From contig NZ_JARFVA010000003.1 in NCBI RefSeq assembly GCF_029194005.1, positions 124,001 to 188,000 of the forward strand: a stretch of DNA of 64,000 nucleotides, written 5' to 3'. Source of the stretch: Flagellimonas okinawensis. GTDB taxonomy: Bacteria; Bacteroidota; Bacteroidia; Flavobacteriales; Flavobacteriaceae. Below the pieces are notes generated by a model, which was not told the origin of the DNA, ran no database searches, and worked only from the letters and a program-made list of their open reading frames with translations. Below are positions 51,831 through 60,592 of this stretch, piece after piece. The position numbers and the translations under genes were made by a program. Positions within the stretch are counted from its first letter, which is position 1, and every line of letters begins with the position of its first letter.

Positions 51831-52271
51831 TCAACTATGTTGGGGAGGGGGCGTAGTTATACTTCGATACCAAAAAGAAGTTAGGCATTGGTACGCCCAA
51901 TTGCTGTCAAGGATTGGCGACGTAATCAATTTCGGCGTCATAATGGTTTCTTCAGCAAAATGTTTATCCAGTTTAAGACTAATTTCATCTTTGGATTCTT
52001 GTTTATCCGGCTGATTGGCCTCCAACAATTCCTTTAAGGCTTCCAAAGCTTCGTGTGAGTGCCCAGCCATGGCCTCTAACGAAGAATAATCGATTGCTTC
52101 GTGATCCGAGGCAAAATTATGATGGTGGGTCTTGGGAGCCAAAACATGCGAGACTTCGTGAAGAGTCTCCACTACCAACCCATTAAAAAGCCCGAGCAGA
52201 TAAAACATGCACATTGCTGCGCATCCTATTCGGATAAACTTTGATTTTGTATGTGCTTTATTCGGATTCAC
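51831..52271 (-). CDS. Histidine-rich small exported or membrane protein
   Basis: A 146-residue protein of no recognised family. Residues about 12-35 form a hydrophobic segment (FIRIGCAAMCMFYLLGLFNG) that may be a signal anchor. The next part contains the His cluster HEVSHVLAPKTHHHNFASDHE and GHSHEALEAL, six or more His in about 40 residues, a typical metal-buffering composition. It stands 112 bp upstream of the TonB receptor in the same direction, so the two may form an operon for metal acquisition or handling. The tail (ITTPPPQHS) is unremarkable. Confidence 0.6.
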   Translation of the reverse strand: MNPNKAHTKSKFIRIGCAAMCMFYLLGLFNGLVVETLHEVSHVLAPKTHHHNFASDHEAIDYSSLEAMAGHSHEALEALKELLEANQPDKQESKDEISLKLDKHFAEETIMTPKLITSPILDSNWAYQCLTSFWYRSITTPPPQHS

Positions 52272-52385
52272 GAACGCTTGATAATCGGTTTCAAATTTAC
52301 CTACGAAAAAATTAAGGGTAGGGTTTTATTTTGATTTTGTTTGTAACAATTGTCGGTTACATTTGTCTAACAGTAAAACACAGCC

Positions 52386-52898
52386 ATGGACATTGCATTG
52401 CTCATTTTAGGGTTTCTTTTGATGCTGGTTGGCATACTTGGCAGCTTTTTGCCGGTATTGCCAGGCCCTCCCATTAGTTGGGTCGGATTGTTGTTACTGT
52501 ATTTGACCAAAGCCGTACCCGATAATTGGTGGATTTTGGGAGTGACCTTTGTAATAGCCATTACCATTACCATTTTGGATTATGTGATACCTGCCATGGG
52601 CACCAAACGGTTTGGCGGCAGTAAATTTGGCATGTGGGGAACCATCATAGGTTTACTTGTGGCCCTTTTTGTTCCCATTTTTGGTCCTCTAGGCATTATC
52701 ATTTGGCCTTTTATTGGGGCTCTTGTGGGTGAATTGCTGAACAAGGCCAATAAAAAAACCGCCATGAAGGCGGCTTTCGGTTCTTTTTTAGGCTTTTTAA
52801 CCGGCACGTTTATGAAACTTGTCGTTACCGTTATGTATACCGTTTTCTATGTCTACATAACCGTAAAGTATGCTGGCGACCTTTTTACTTTTAGTTAG
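52386..52898 (+). CDS. DUF456 domain-containing membrane protein
   Basis: A 170-residue hydrophobic protein with about five membrane segments. The N-terminal FLPVLPGPPISWVGLLLLY and the glycine-rich middle GTKRFGGSKFGMWGTIIGLLVAL match DUF456 (PF04306), and LKAAFGSFLGFLTGTFMKL-like sequence (KAAFGSFLGFLTGT) closes it. The function is not known. It overlaps the convergent nitroreductase gene by 4 bp. Confidence 0.88.
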   Translation: MDIALLILGFLLMLVGILGSFLPVLPGPPISWVGLLLLYLTKAVPDNWWILGVTFVIAITITILDYVIPAMGTKRFGGSKFGMWGTIIGLLVALFVPIFGPLGIIIWPFIGALVGELLNKANKKTAMKAAFGSFLGFLTGTFMKLVVTVMYTVFYVYITVKYAGDLFTFS

Positions 52899-53449
52899 TC
52901 CAACCACTTTGTTTTTTCAGAAATAGGAGTTCTGGCCGATGGTATTACCTCACCATCAAAATAACCCATATAGAAAAAGCCCAGACATTTTTCTCCTTCG
53001 TTCAAATCAAAGAACTCATCCATGAATTTAATGAGTCCAGGAGAAGCCCAATAACTACCAATACCTAGTTCCGTACAGCATAACCACATGTTTTGGACCG
53101 CCATGGCCACGGCTGCAACTTCCTCCCACTCTGGCAAGCTTTCCTTCGGGTCGCGTTGCATACAAATTGCAATAACAGCCCCAGAATTTGATGGGTTAAA
53201 TTGCAATTTTTTGATTGTCATCTGTTTTGGGTTGGCATCCACTTCTTGATATTTATTGGACAAAAAAGCACCCAATTCCTTTTTCTTTTCCCCCAAAAGC
53301 ACTTTGAAACGCCAAGGTTCTGTTTTCTTGTGGGTCGGCGCCCAATTGGCGGCCTCTAAAATTTTTTCAATGGTCTCTTTGGAAATAGGCTTATCGATAA
53401 ATTGAGGTGGAAAAATACTTCTCCTTTCCTTGATCAAATCAAAAATCAT
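52895..53449 (-). CDS. Nitroreductase family protein
   Basis: A 184-residue FMN-dependent NAD(P)H oxidoreductase. The segments ERRSIFPPQFIDKPISKETI, ANWAPTHKKTEPWRF (FMN phosphate contacts) and GSYWASPGLI match the small nitroreductase family of the YdjA/TdsD type. The physiological substrate is unclear; relatives reduce nitroaromatics, quinones or enones. It lies 48 bp downstream of the lysR gene on the same strand and could share its transcript. Confidence 0.9.
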   Translation of the reverse strand: MIFDLIKERRSIFPPQFIDKPISKETIEKILEAANWAPTHKKTEPWRFKVLLGEKKKELGAFLSNKYQEVDANPKQMTIKKLQFNPSNSGAVIAICMQRDPKESLPEWEEVAAVAMAVQNMWLCCTELGIGSYWASPGLIKFMDEFFDLNEGEKCLGFFYMGYFDGEVIPSARTPISEKTKWLD

Positions 53450-53497
53450 AATACTGTATTAAGTTGAATTCCAAAGTTACTCCCCAAAATGTTACCA

Positions 53498-54385
53498 TCA
53501 TAATTTCATAAGTAAATCCATACACTTTTGCAGCGCAGGATTTCTGTTGTCCGTTTTCCAGACCATGCTCAATACTGCTCGCTGTTTTATTTTTTTCATT
53601 TCGATGAACTTGACTTTCATCTGAAATCCATATTGAAGCGTTGTCGGCACAATCGCAATACCCAATCTATTCTCCACCAATTTAAAAATGGTCTGTGCAT
53701 GAACCGATTTATGGGAAACGTTGGGAATAAAACCGCTGTCCTCGCAAATACTCAACACCGTATCGTAGTACATGGGACTATAATCTTGTGAGAAAAGGAT
53801 AAAATCCTCATCCGCTACCTGATTGACGTTTTTAAAACCATCTTCATCCAAAGGATGGTCTTCTGGCAAGACCAAGGAAAAGGTATCCTCGAAAACAGGC
53901 TTCACATCCAAACCTTTGGGCACCCTTGACAATCGTACAAAGCCCAAATCCAAACGATCGGCCAAAATTGCATTGATTTGTGCCCGGTTGGACAGTTCCT
54001 CCAAAGTTGTATGGACGGTAGGGTACTTTACTTTCAAGCCCAACAACAAATTGGGAACCACATTCTGCATAGCAGAACCCAAAAAACCTATCCTCACCTC
54101 CCCCAATTGTCCATCACCGATAAGCTTCACTTGCTTTTTGGTCTGATCGAGATGATTCAAAATAAATTCCACCTCTTTTTTTAAAAACTCACCTGCTGGG
54201 GTCAGACTCACTTTTTTCTTGTCCCTTACAAAAAGTTGCGTTCCCAGTATCTCCTCCATTTGTTTGATTTGCGTACTCAAACCGGGTTGGGAAATAAACA
54301 ACTTTTCGGCAGCCTTTCTATAGTGAAGCTCTTCGGCCACAGCTAAAAAATAGATGAAATGTCTAAGTTCTATTTGATAATTCAT
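53498..54385 (-). CDS. LysR family transcriptional regulator
   Basis: A 295-residue LysR-type regulator with a winged helix-turn-helix at 3-65 (LRHFIYFLAVAEELHYRKAAEKLFISQPGLSTQI shortened: HYRKAAEKLFISQPGLS) and a C-terminal effector domain (about 90-295) resembling those of the CynR/OxyR clade, with VRIGFLGSAMQNVVPNLL. It is divergent from hutH with 75 bp between them, where two inverted repeats sit. Regulation of histidine breakdown by a LysR protein is the natural inference; the effector could be urocanate. Confidence 0.92.
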   Translation of the reverse strand: MNYQIELRHFIYFLAVAEELHYRKAAEKLFISQPGLSTQIKQMEEILGTQLFVRDKKKVSLTPAGEFLKKEVEFILNHLDQTKKQVKLIGDGQLGEVRIGFLGSAMQNVVPNLLLGLKVKYPTVHTTLEELSNRAQINAILADRLDLGFVRLSRVPKGLDVKPVFEDTFSLVLPEDHPLDEDGFKNVNQVADEDFILFSQDYSPMYYDTVLSICEDSGFIPNVSHKSVHAQTIFKLVENRLGIAIVPTTLQYGFQMKVKFIEMKKIKQRAVLSMVWKTDNRNPALQKCMDLLMKL

Positions 54386-54460
54386 ACTTATTGATTGTTA
54401 CAAAAATAAGTATTGGTGATTATTAATCATAACTCCTAATTTTATGGAAAAGATAAAAGC
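54386..54460. promoter_or_regulatory. lysR-hutH divergent control region with two inverted repeats
   Basis: The 7-bp arms ACTTATT (54386-54392) and AATAAGT (54405-54411) with a 12-bp spacer lie over the lysR start. The odd palindrome TGATTATTAATCA (54417-54429) lies closer to hutH. LysR regulators usually bind T-N11-A dyads of this sort, so these are the likely operator parts. No TAnnTTTG box is evident for hutH. Confidence 0.5.
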
Positions 54461-56038
54461 ATGGCGAAAGACCTAACATTTCAATTTGGCGAAGACCATT
54501 TAACCGCAAGTATAGCGTTGGGTTTGGCCAAAGGAACCATTAAAGGCATTTTTTCCGATAAATGCCTGAAAAATGTGAATGCAAGTTACCAACGGGTACA
54601 GCGTATCGTGGAAAAAGGCGATACGGTGTATGGCATCAACACAGGCTTCGGACCTTTGTGCAACACCAAAATTTCCAAGGAGGATACCAAAATCCTTCAA
54701 TCCAATATTCTACAGAGCCATAGCGTAGGAGTTGGCGACCCAATATCCACGCAATTGGCGAAAATTATGCTGATCCTAAAAATCCATGCCTTGGCCAAAG
54801 GTTTTTCAGGTATTGCCGAAACTACTTTACAGCGTATGCTCTGGCACATGGAGAACAATGCCATTCCCGTGGTTCCCTCACAAGGTTCGGTTGGGGCTTC
54901 TGGGGATTTGGCACCGCTTTCCCATTTATTTTTGCCATTGATAGGTTTGGGCAAAGTAGAGTATCAAGGAAAGACCATTCCAACACAAGAACTATTTCAA
55001 CAAGCTGGGTTGGAACCGCTCGATCTGGGTCCTAAAGAAGGACTTGCATTGATCAATGGAACCCAATTTATCGCTGCACATGGGGTGATGGTGGTTCATA
55101 AACTACAAGATTGCTTACGCCATGCCGACATCATCGGTGCCATGATGCTCGAAGGACTACAAGGTTCCATGAAGCCATTTTTTGAAGAATTGCACAAACT
55201 GCGACCCTTTAAGGGCAACCAGCATGTAGCAGGTAGAATCCGAACATTGCTCCAAGGTTCAGAGATTTTAGAGGACCATATTGACTGCGAACGGGTTCAG
55301 GACCCCTACTCCCTTCGTTGTATGCCACAGGTACATGGCGCATCACGCAATGCTTGGCTTCATTTTAAAGATTTATTGGAAATAGAACTCAATTCCGTTA
55401 CCGATAATCCTGTAATTATCAATGATGAGCTTACCATCAGTGGAGGTAACTTCCATGGACAGCCTTTGGCCATGGCCTTGGATTATGCCGCTTTGGCCGC
55501 TTCGGAAATTGGAAACATCTCCGACCGACGCATTTACCTGGCCCTTGAAGGAAACAGTCCCGGTATCCCCAAGTTATTGATGAACGACACGGGTATCAAC
55601 TCAGGGTATATGATTTTACAGTACACTTCTGCTGCGTTGGCCAGTGAGAACAAAAGTCTGTGCTTCCCCGCTAGTGCGGATAGCATCCCCACCTCTTTGG
55701 GACAAGAAGATCATGTGAGCATGGGCTCCATAAGTGGTAGAAAAGCGCTCAACATTATTGGCAACGTCGAGAAAATCCTTGCTATTGAATTGTTGACCTC
55801 AGCACAGGCGTTTGAATACAGAAAGCCATTAAAATCAGGTATCGTATTGGATGAAATCCATACATTCCTTCGAACCAAAGTTGCTTTTGCCGAAAACGAC
55901 CGTGTTTTTGCAGATGATATTGAAAAAGGAATAGAAATCATTCAAAATCGCGAAATCATAGATTTGGTAGAATCGGTAATGAAAGAAAAAGAACTGACTT
56001 GGGATGCACCACATCTTGAGGAATTTGAAACATACTAA
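54461..56038 (+). CDS. hutH: Histidine ammonia-lyase
   Basis: Converts L-histidine to trans-urocanate and ammonia, the first step of histidine catabolism. The 525-residue protein has GSVGASGDLAPLSHL, whose Ala-Ser-Gly cyclises to the MIO electrophile. Other expected parts are YGINTGFGPLC, MLEGLQGSMKPF, VTDNPVI and QEDHVSMGS. The order hutH-hutI-hutU-hutG with gaps of 1, 11 and 4 bp forms one operon. It is divergent from a LysR regulator. Confidence 0.97.
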   Translation: MAKDLTFQFGEDHLTASIALGLAKGTIKGIFSDKCLKNVNASYQRVQRIVEKGDTVYGINTGFGPLCNTKISKEDTKILQSNILQSHSVGVGDPISTQLAKIMLILKIHALAKGFSGIAETTLQRMLWHMENNAIPVVPSQGSVGASGDLAPLSHLFLPLIGLGKVEYQGKTIPTQELFQQAGLEPLDLGPKEGLALINGTQFIAAHGVMVVHKLQDCLRHADIIGAMMLEGLQGSMKPFFEELHKLRPFKGNQHVAGRIRTLLQGSEILEDHIDCERVQDPYSLRCMPQVHGASRNAWLHFKDLLEIELNSVTDNPVIINDELTISGGNFHGQPLAMALDYAALAASEIGNISDRRIYLALEGNSPGIPKLLMNDTGINSGYMILQYTSAALASENKSLCFPASADSIPTSLGQEDHVSMGSISGRKALNIIGNVEKILAIELLTSAQAFEYRKPLKSGIVLDEIHTFLRTKVAFAENDRVFADDIEKGIEIIQNREIIDLVESVMKEKELTWDAPHLEEFETY

Positions 56039-56039
56039 A

Positions 56040-57266
56040 ATGAACAGACCACTATTAATAGGACCATTTGCCCAATTGCTTCCCATGACAGGACTCCCCT
56101 TAAAAGGAGCCCTCAAAGATGAACAATTGACCATTATTGAAAATGGAGGGATTTTAATTTCCGAAGGAAAAATTCTCAAAGTCGGTGTTTTTGATGATTT
56201 AAAATCCGAAGATGTCGACATCCACCATATCGAAGGAGCACATGTTTGCCTACCTGGTTTTGTGGATTCTCACACCCATATCTGTTTTGGTGGAACGCGT
56301 GCCCGTGACTATGCCTACCGAAATGCCGGAAAAACCTATTTGGAGATTGCCAAGGCAGGGGGCGGTATCTGGGATACGGTAACCCAAACACGAAAAGCTT
56401 CACAAGACGAATTGGTAGCAGGCATCATTTCCAGAAGCCGAAAACATCTCAATAATGGCGTCACTACTATCGAAGTGAAAAGTGGTTATGGCCTTTCCGT
56501 GGATGAGGAACTGAAAATGCTACGTGCCATCAAACAGGCCAATGAAACTTCAAATGCAACTTTGGTTCCGACCTGTTTGGCAGCCCACATGAAGCCCAAA
56601 GATTGGAATCAGGACAAGGATTATTTAGACGTAATCATCAATGAACTGTTCCCCATCATCAAAACCGAAAACTTGGCCAACCGTGTAGATGCCTTTGTTG
56701 AAGAAAGCGCTTTTTCTCCAGAGGAAATCAAACCCTATTTTCAAAAGGCGAAGGAAATGGGATTTGATATTACGGTACACGCCGACCAATTTACCACGGG
56801 AGGGACACAAGTAGCTGTAGATTTTGATGCCGTAAGTGCCGACCATTTGGAGGCCAGCACAGAAAAAGAAATTGAATTGTTGGCCCAGAGCAATACCATT
56901 GCCACGGCTTTGCCAGGGGCATCCCTTGGTTTAGGATGTGCCTACACGCCTGCTCGCAAAATTTTGGATTCAGGCGGTGCTTTGTCCATTGCCAGTGACC
57001 ACAATCCAGGGTCTGCCCCAATGGGCGACCTGTTGACCCAAGCCAGTATTTTGGGAACATTCGAAAAACTCTCCAATACCGAAGTTTTGGCAGGAATCAC
57101 TTCCAGGGCAGCAGCAGCTTTACGATTGGAAGACAGAGGGAAGCTGGAAGCCGGTGCAATGGCAGATTTTGTGGTTTTCCCAACCAATAATTATCAAGAA
57201 ATCACATATCACCAAGGGCAATTAAAGCCACGTGAAGTTTGGAAAAAAGGAGCTCCTATCCACTAA
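56040..57266 (+). CDS. hutI: Imidazolonepropionase
   Basis: Hydrolyses imidazolone propionate to N-formimidoyl-L-glutamate, the third step of the hut pathway. I place the start at the ATG at 56040 (408 residues), 1 bp after the hutH stop; a longer frame beginning at 56004 would lie inside hutH. The amidohydrolase metal motif is DSHTHICFGG; others are VKSGYGLS, VHADQFTTGG and SDHNPGSAP (metal-binding Asp and His). It belongs to the same operon as hutH. Confidence 0.97.
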   Translation: MNRPLLIGPFAQLLPMTGLPLKGALKDEQLTIIENGGILISEGKILKVGVFDDLKSEDVDIHHIEGAHVCLPGFVDSHTHICFGGTRARDYAYRNAGKTYLEIAKAGGGIWDTVTQTRKASQDELVAGIISRSRKHLNNGVTTIEVKSGYGLSVDEELKMLRAIKQANETSNATLVPTCLAAHMKPKDWNQDKDYLDVIINELFPIIKTENLANRVDAFVEESAFSPEEIKPYFQKAKEMGFDITVHADQFTTGGTQVAVDFDAVSADHLEASTEKEIELLAQSNTIATALPGASLGLGCAYTPARKILDSGGALSIASDHNPGSAPMGDLLTQASILGTFEKLSNTEVLAGITSRAAAALRLEDRGKLEAGAMADFVVFPTNNYQEITYHQGQLKPREVWKKGAPIH

Positions 57267-57277
57267 AAATTTGAATT

Positions 57278-59281
57278 ATGACTGAATTTCAGCAACAGAT
57301 ATTACAAGGCATACCCGAACAGTTACCCTCAAAAAAGGCCTATCCTAAAAATGGGAATCCAGCGCCAAAACGGAAAGATATCCTCTCCAAAGAAGAGAAA
57401 AAACTGGCCGTACAAAATGCGCTACGTTATTTTCCCGAAACTTGGCACAAAGAGCTTGCCCCTGAATTTGCGCAGGAGCTAAAAACCTATGGTCGCATCT
57501 ACATGCATCGGTTCAAGCCCGATTATGAGATGTATGCAAGGCCCATTTCGGAATATCCGGCGAAAACACATCAAGCAGCTGCCATTATGCTGATGATCCA
57601 GAACAATTTGGACCCTGCCGTAGCACAACATCCAGAGGAACTCATCACTTACGGAGGAAATGGAGCGGTATTCCAAAACTGGGCACAGTACCTACTCACC
57701 ATGAAATATTTGGCGGAAATGACCGAGGAACAGACCTTGAACATGTATTCAGGTCACCCGATGGGACTTTTCCCGTCATCCAAAGAAGCGCCAAGAGTTG
57801 TGGTCACCAATGGAATGATGATTCCCAACTATTCCAAGCCCGACGACTGGGAACGCTTCAACGCATTGGGCGTGACCCAATACGGGCAAATGACGGCAGG
57901 TTCCTATATGTACATCGGTCCTCAGGGGATTGTGCACGGAACGGCCATCACGGTCATGAACGCTTTCCGAAAAGTATTGGACAAAAACGAATCGCCCGAA
58001 GGCAAGATTTTCTTGACCGCTGGACTTGGGGGAATGAGTGGTGCCCAACCCAAAGCAGGAAATATTGCTGGTGGTATCACCATTTGTGCTGAAGTCAACC
58101 CCGAAGCTGCCAAAAAACGTCACGACCAAGGTTGGGTAGATGAACTTTTGGTGGATTTGGACCTATTAGTGGTTCGAACCAAAGAAGCTGTAGCAAACAA
58201 AGAAGTAGTTTCCTTGGCCTATATCGGTAATGTGGTGGATGTTTGGGAACGTTTTTATGAGGAGGACATTTTTGTTCAATTGGGATCGGACCAAACCTCT
58301 TTGCACAATCCATGGGCAGGTGGTTACTATCCCGTTGGCCTTTCTTTTGAAGAATCCAACACCTTAATGGTTGAAAATCCAGAAGCCTTTAAGGAAAAAG
58401 TACAGGAATCTTTGCGAAGGCAAATCAATGCCATCAACAAACACACTGCAAAGGGGACCTACTTTTTTGATTATGGGAATGCCTTTTTATTGGAAGTTTC
58501 CCGAGCAGGTGGCGATGTAATGGCTGAAAACAATATCGATTTCAGGTACCCTTCCTACGTACAGGATATTTTGGGGCCCATGTGTTTTGATTACGGATTT
58601 GGACCATTCCGATGGGTATGTACCTCTGGTGACCCAAAGGACCTTCAAAAAACGGATGCCATCGCCCTTGAAGTGATGAAAAAAATAAAATCCAAAGCTC
58701 CGGAAGAAATCCAGCAGCAAATGCAAGACAATATCAAATGGATTTCTGAAGCGGAACAAAACAAATTGGTAGTAGGTTCCCAAGCTCGAATACTCTATGC
58801 CGATGCCGAGGGACGAAGCAAGATTGCGGATACCTTCAACACGGCCATTGCCAAAGGAGAAATCAGCGCTCCGGTGGTATTGGGACGCGACCATCACGAT
58901 GTGAGTGGTACGGATTCTCCCTTCAGGGAAACTAGCAATATTTATGATGGCAGCAAGTTCACCGCCGATATGGCCATTCAAAATGTGATAGGTGATAGTT
59001 TTAGAGGTGCCACATGGGTTTCTATCCACAATGGTGGCGGCGTTGGCTGGGGCGAGGTCATTAATGGAGGATTTGGCATGGTACTCGACGGTTCTGAAGA
59101 AGCCTCCATCCGATTAAAGAAAATGCTGTTCTTTGATGTGAACAATGGAATTTCCCGTAGAAGTTGGGCGCGCAACAAAGAGGCCAGATTTGCGATTGAA
59201 CGAGAAATGGAGCGCTCACCTAATTTAAAAGTAACTTTACCTTATCTTGTAGAGTCCGATATTTTGGACCAGCTTTTTTAA
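57278..59281 (+). CDS. hutU: Urocanate hydratase, extended form
   Basis: Hydrates urocanate to imidazolone propionate with tightly bound NAD+. At 667 residues it is about 110 longer than the classical bacterial enzyme (about 555), and motifs such as YGGNGAVFQNWAQY, MYSGHPMGLFPS, GLGGMSGAQPKA, DYGNAFLLEV and RDHHDVSGTDSPFR are of the extended class common in Bacteroidetes and eukaryotes. The added length lies mainly at the N-terminus (about 1-85) and C-terminus. It is in the hut operon, 11 bp after hutI. Confidence 0.96.
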   Translation: MTEFQQQILQGIPEQLPSKKAYPKNGNPAPKRKDILSKEEKKLAVQNALRYFPETWHKELAPEFAQELKTYGRIYMHRFKPDYEMYARPISEYPAKTHQAAAIMLMIQNNLDPAVAQHPEELITYGGNGAVFQNWAQYLLTMKYLAEMTEEQTLNMYSGHPMGLFPSSKEAPRVVVTNGMMIPNYSKPDDWERFNALGVTQYGQMTAGSYMYIGPQGIVHGTAITVMNAFRKVLDKNESPEGKIFLTAGLGGMSGAQPKAGNIAGGITICAEVNPEAAKKRHDQGWVDELLVDLDLLVVRTKEAVANKEVVSLAYIGNVVDVWERFYEEDIFVQLGSDQTSLHNPWAGGYYPVGLSFEESNTLMVENPEAFKEKVQESLRRQINAINKHTAKGTYFFDYGNAFLLEVSRAGGDVMAENNIDFRYPSYVQDILGPMCFDYGFGPFRWVCTSGDPKDLQKTDAIALEVMKKIKSKAPEEIQQQMQDNIKWISEAEQNKLVVGSQARILYADAEGRSKIADTFNTAIAKGEISAPVVLGRDHHDVSGTDSPFRETSNIYDGSKFTADMAIQNVIGDSFRGATWVSIHNGGGVGWGEVINGGFGMVLDGSEEASIRLKKMLFFDVNNGISRRSWARNKEARFAIEREMERSPNLKVTLPYLVESDILDQLF

Positions 59282-59285
59282 TGTG

Positions 59286-60257
59286 ATGAAACACTACGCC
59301 CCCCCGAAAAAAGACATTTGGACAGGTAAAATCTCCAATAAATGGCTGTATTTGCACGAAAAAGTGCATTGTACGCCCATGGATGAGCTTCCTGAAGCCC
59401 AGAAAAAATCCATTGCCCTTTTGGGCTATGCTTGTGATGCCGGAGTGCACCGCAATCAAGGTCGTGTTGGAGCTGAAGATGGTCCAGACTCCATTAAAAG
59501 TAGTTTTGCAAAAATGCCCAACCATTTGGGGAGCAATGTGCTTTTGCACGATGTAGGATCCATTACCTGTGCGAATAGCGATATGGAATCGGCACAAGGG
59601 CAACTTGCCGAAGCGGTCACAACCCTTTTGGAGAAAAAACAATTCCCGATAGTTTTGGGTGGCGGACACGATTTGGCCTATGGCCATTACCAAGGCATCA
59701 AAAAATACCTGGACGGCAAAAAAACGGGACAGACTATCGGCATTATCAATTTTGATGCACATTTTGATTTGCAGAAAAATGCCGAACAAGGCAATTCTGG
59801 AACCCCTTTCTTTCAAATTGCCCAAGACTGCAAAAAAGAAGGAATCGATTTTAATTTCCTCTGTTTGGGCATCCGAAAAGATGCCAATGACAGAAACCTT
59901 TTCCAAACAGCAAGGGAACTCGATGTGATCTATGTGATGAACGATACCTTCCAAATTCCTCTATTGGAAGAAATCACGACATGGATCAATGCTTTTACCA
60001 AAAACGTGGACCATATTTATGTCAGTATTGATTTGGATGGATTTTCTTCTGCCTTTGCGCCCGGGGTCAGTGCGGCATCGCCCATGGGCTTTACCCCTCA
60101 CATGGTTTTGGAATGTTTAAAGCCAATTATTGCATCTGGCAAACTGATCAGTATGGACATTGCCGAAATGAACCCGAAGTACGATATTGATGGGCAAACG
60201 GCAAAACTGGCCGCTTCTTTGGTACATCATGTAGCACATAGCGTTTCTGGAAGTTGA
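59286..60257 (+). CDS. hutG: Formimidoylglutamase
   Basis: Splits N-formimidoyl-L-glutamate into glutamate and formamide, finishing the histidine pathway. The 323-residue protein is of the ureohydrolase (arginase) fold with two manganese sites: GGGHDLAYGH, NFDAHFDL and SIDLDGFSSAFAPG. I use the ATG at 59286; a GTG just before it at 59283 is also in frame and would give one more residue. It starts 4 bp after hutU. The arginase family also contains agmatinase, but the locus decides the assignment. Confidence 0.93.
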   Translation: MKHYAPPKKDIWTGKISNKWLYLHEKVHCTPMDELPEAQKKSIALLGYACDAGVHRNQGRVGAEDGPDSIKSSFAKMPNHLGSNVLLHDVGSITCANSDMESAQGQLAEAVTTLLEKKQFPIVLGGGHDLAYGHYQGIKKYLDGKKTGQTIGIINFDAHFDLQKNAEQGNSGTPFFQIAQDCKKEGIDFNFLCLGIRKDANDRNLFQTARELDVIYVMNDTFQIPLLEEITTWINAFTKNVDHIYVSIDLDGFSSAFAPGVSAASPMGFTPHMVLECLKPIIASGKLISMDIAEMNPKYDIDGQTAKLAASLVHHVAHSVSGS

Positions 60258-60276
60258 TTGTTTGATGGGTTAATCG

Positions 60277-60343
60277 GTCATATCGAGCGCAGTCGAGATA
60301 CCAGACCGTAAATATTACACCTCTCGACTGCGCTCGAGGTGAC
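60277..60343. repeat. REP-like inverted repeat
   Basis: The perfect 16-bp arms TCGAGCGCAGTCGAGA (60283-60298) and TCTCGACTGCGCTCGA (60322-60337) with a 23-bp spacer, extended by GTCA/TGAC ends after 2 mismatches, form a long hairpin. The outer sequence (GGTGACATC-type end) is like the REP or BIME elements found scattered in marine Bacteroidetes. It lies in the 335-bp gap between hutG and dinB. The rest of the gap holds a 7-bp inverted repeat GATTCCA/TGGAATC (60439-60463) and the dinB operator repeats. Confidence 0.75.
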
Positions 60344-60533
60344 ATCCACACTTATCTTTTCACTCCCCACCACAAACAAAAAAAGCCTTCCAAAAGGAAA
60401 GCCTTTCATTGGCGAGCATCGGTTTGATGCTTCAACCTGATTCCAATCATCGCGACTGGAATCCAACACAACGTGACAAAGATATAATGATTTTTCGGAA
60501 AAAATAGCAGCGAAAGTTGTTCATATCTATTTT

Positions 60534-60567
60534 ATGGATTATTTCCATTTTATAGGATTATTTCCAT
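60534..60567 (+). promoter_or_regulatory. Tandem operator-like repeat upstream of the dinB-dnaE cassette
   Basis: Two copies of GGATTATTTCCAT (within 60534-60548 and 60553-60567) repeat with a 19-bp period, about two helical turns. Each copy is itself a dyad (ATGGA-N5-TCCAT; the second copy starts TAGGA). The arrangement, 26 bp before the dinB start, is what a dimeric repressor or activator site would look like; a damage-responsive regulator is the obvious candidate but none is encoded in the window. Confidence 0.6.
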
Positions 60568-60592
60568 AATTTAGCTTTCCTTCAACTGAACA

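Noticed and set aside
59220..59954. 244-residue open frame on the minus strand opposite hutG
   Set aside because: Antisense shadow; hutG has all arginase-fold metal motifs.
60381..60410. Terminator hairpin in front of dinB
   Set aside because: The apparent symmetry CTTCC-AAAA-GGAA extends only 4-5 bp; the longer similarity (AAAGCCTT) is a direct, not inverted, repeat.
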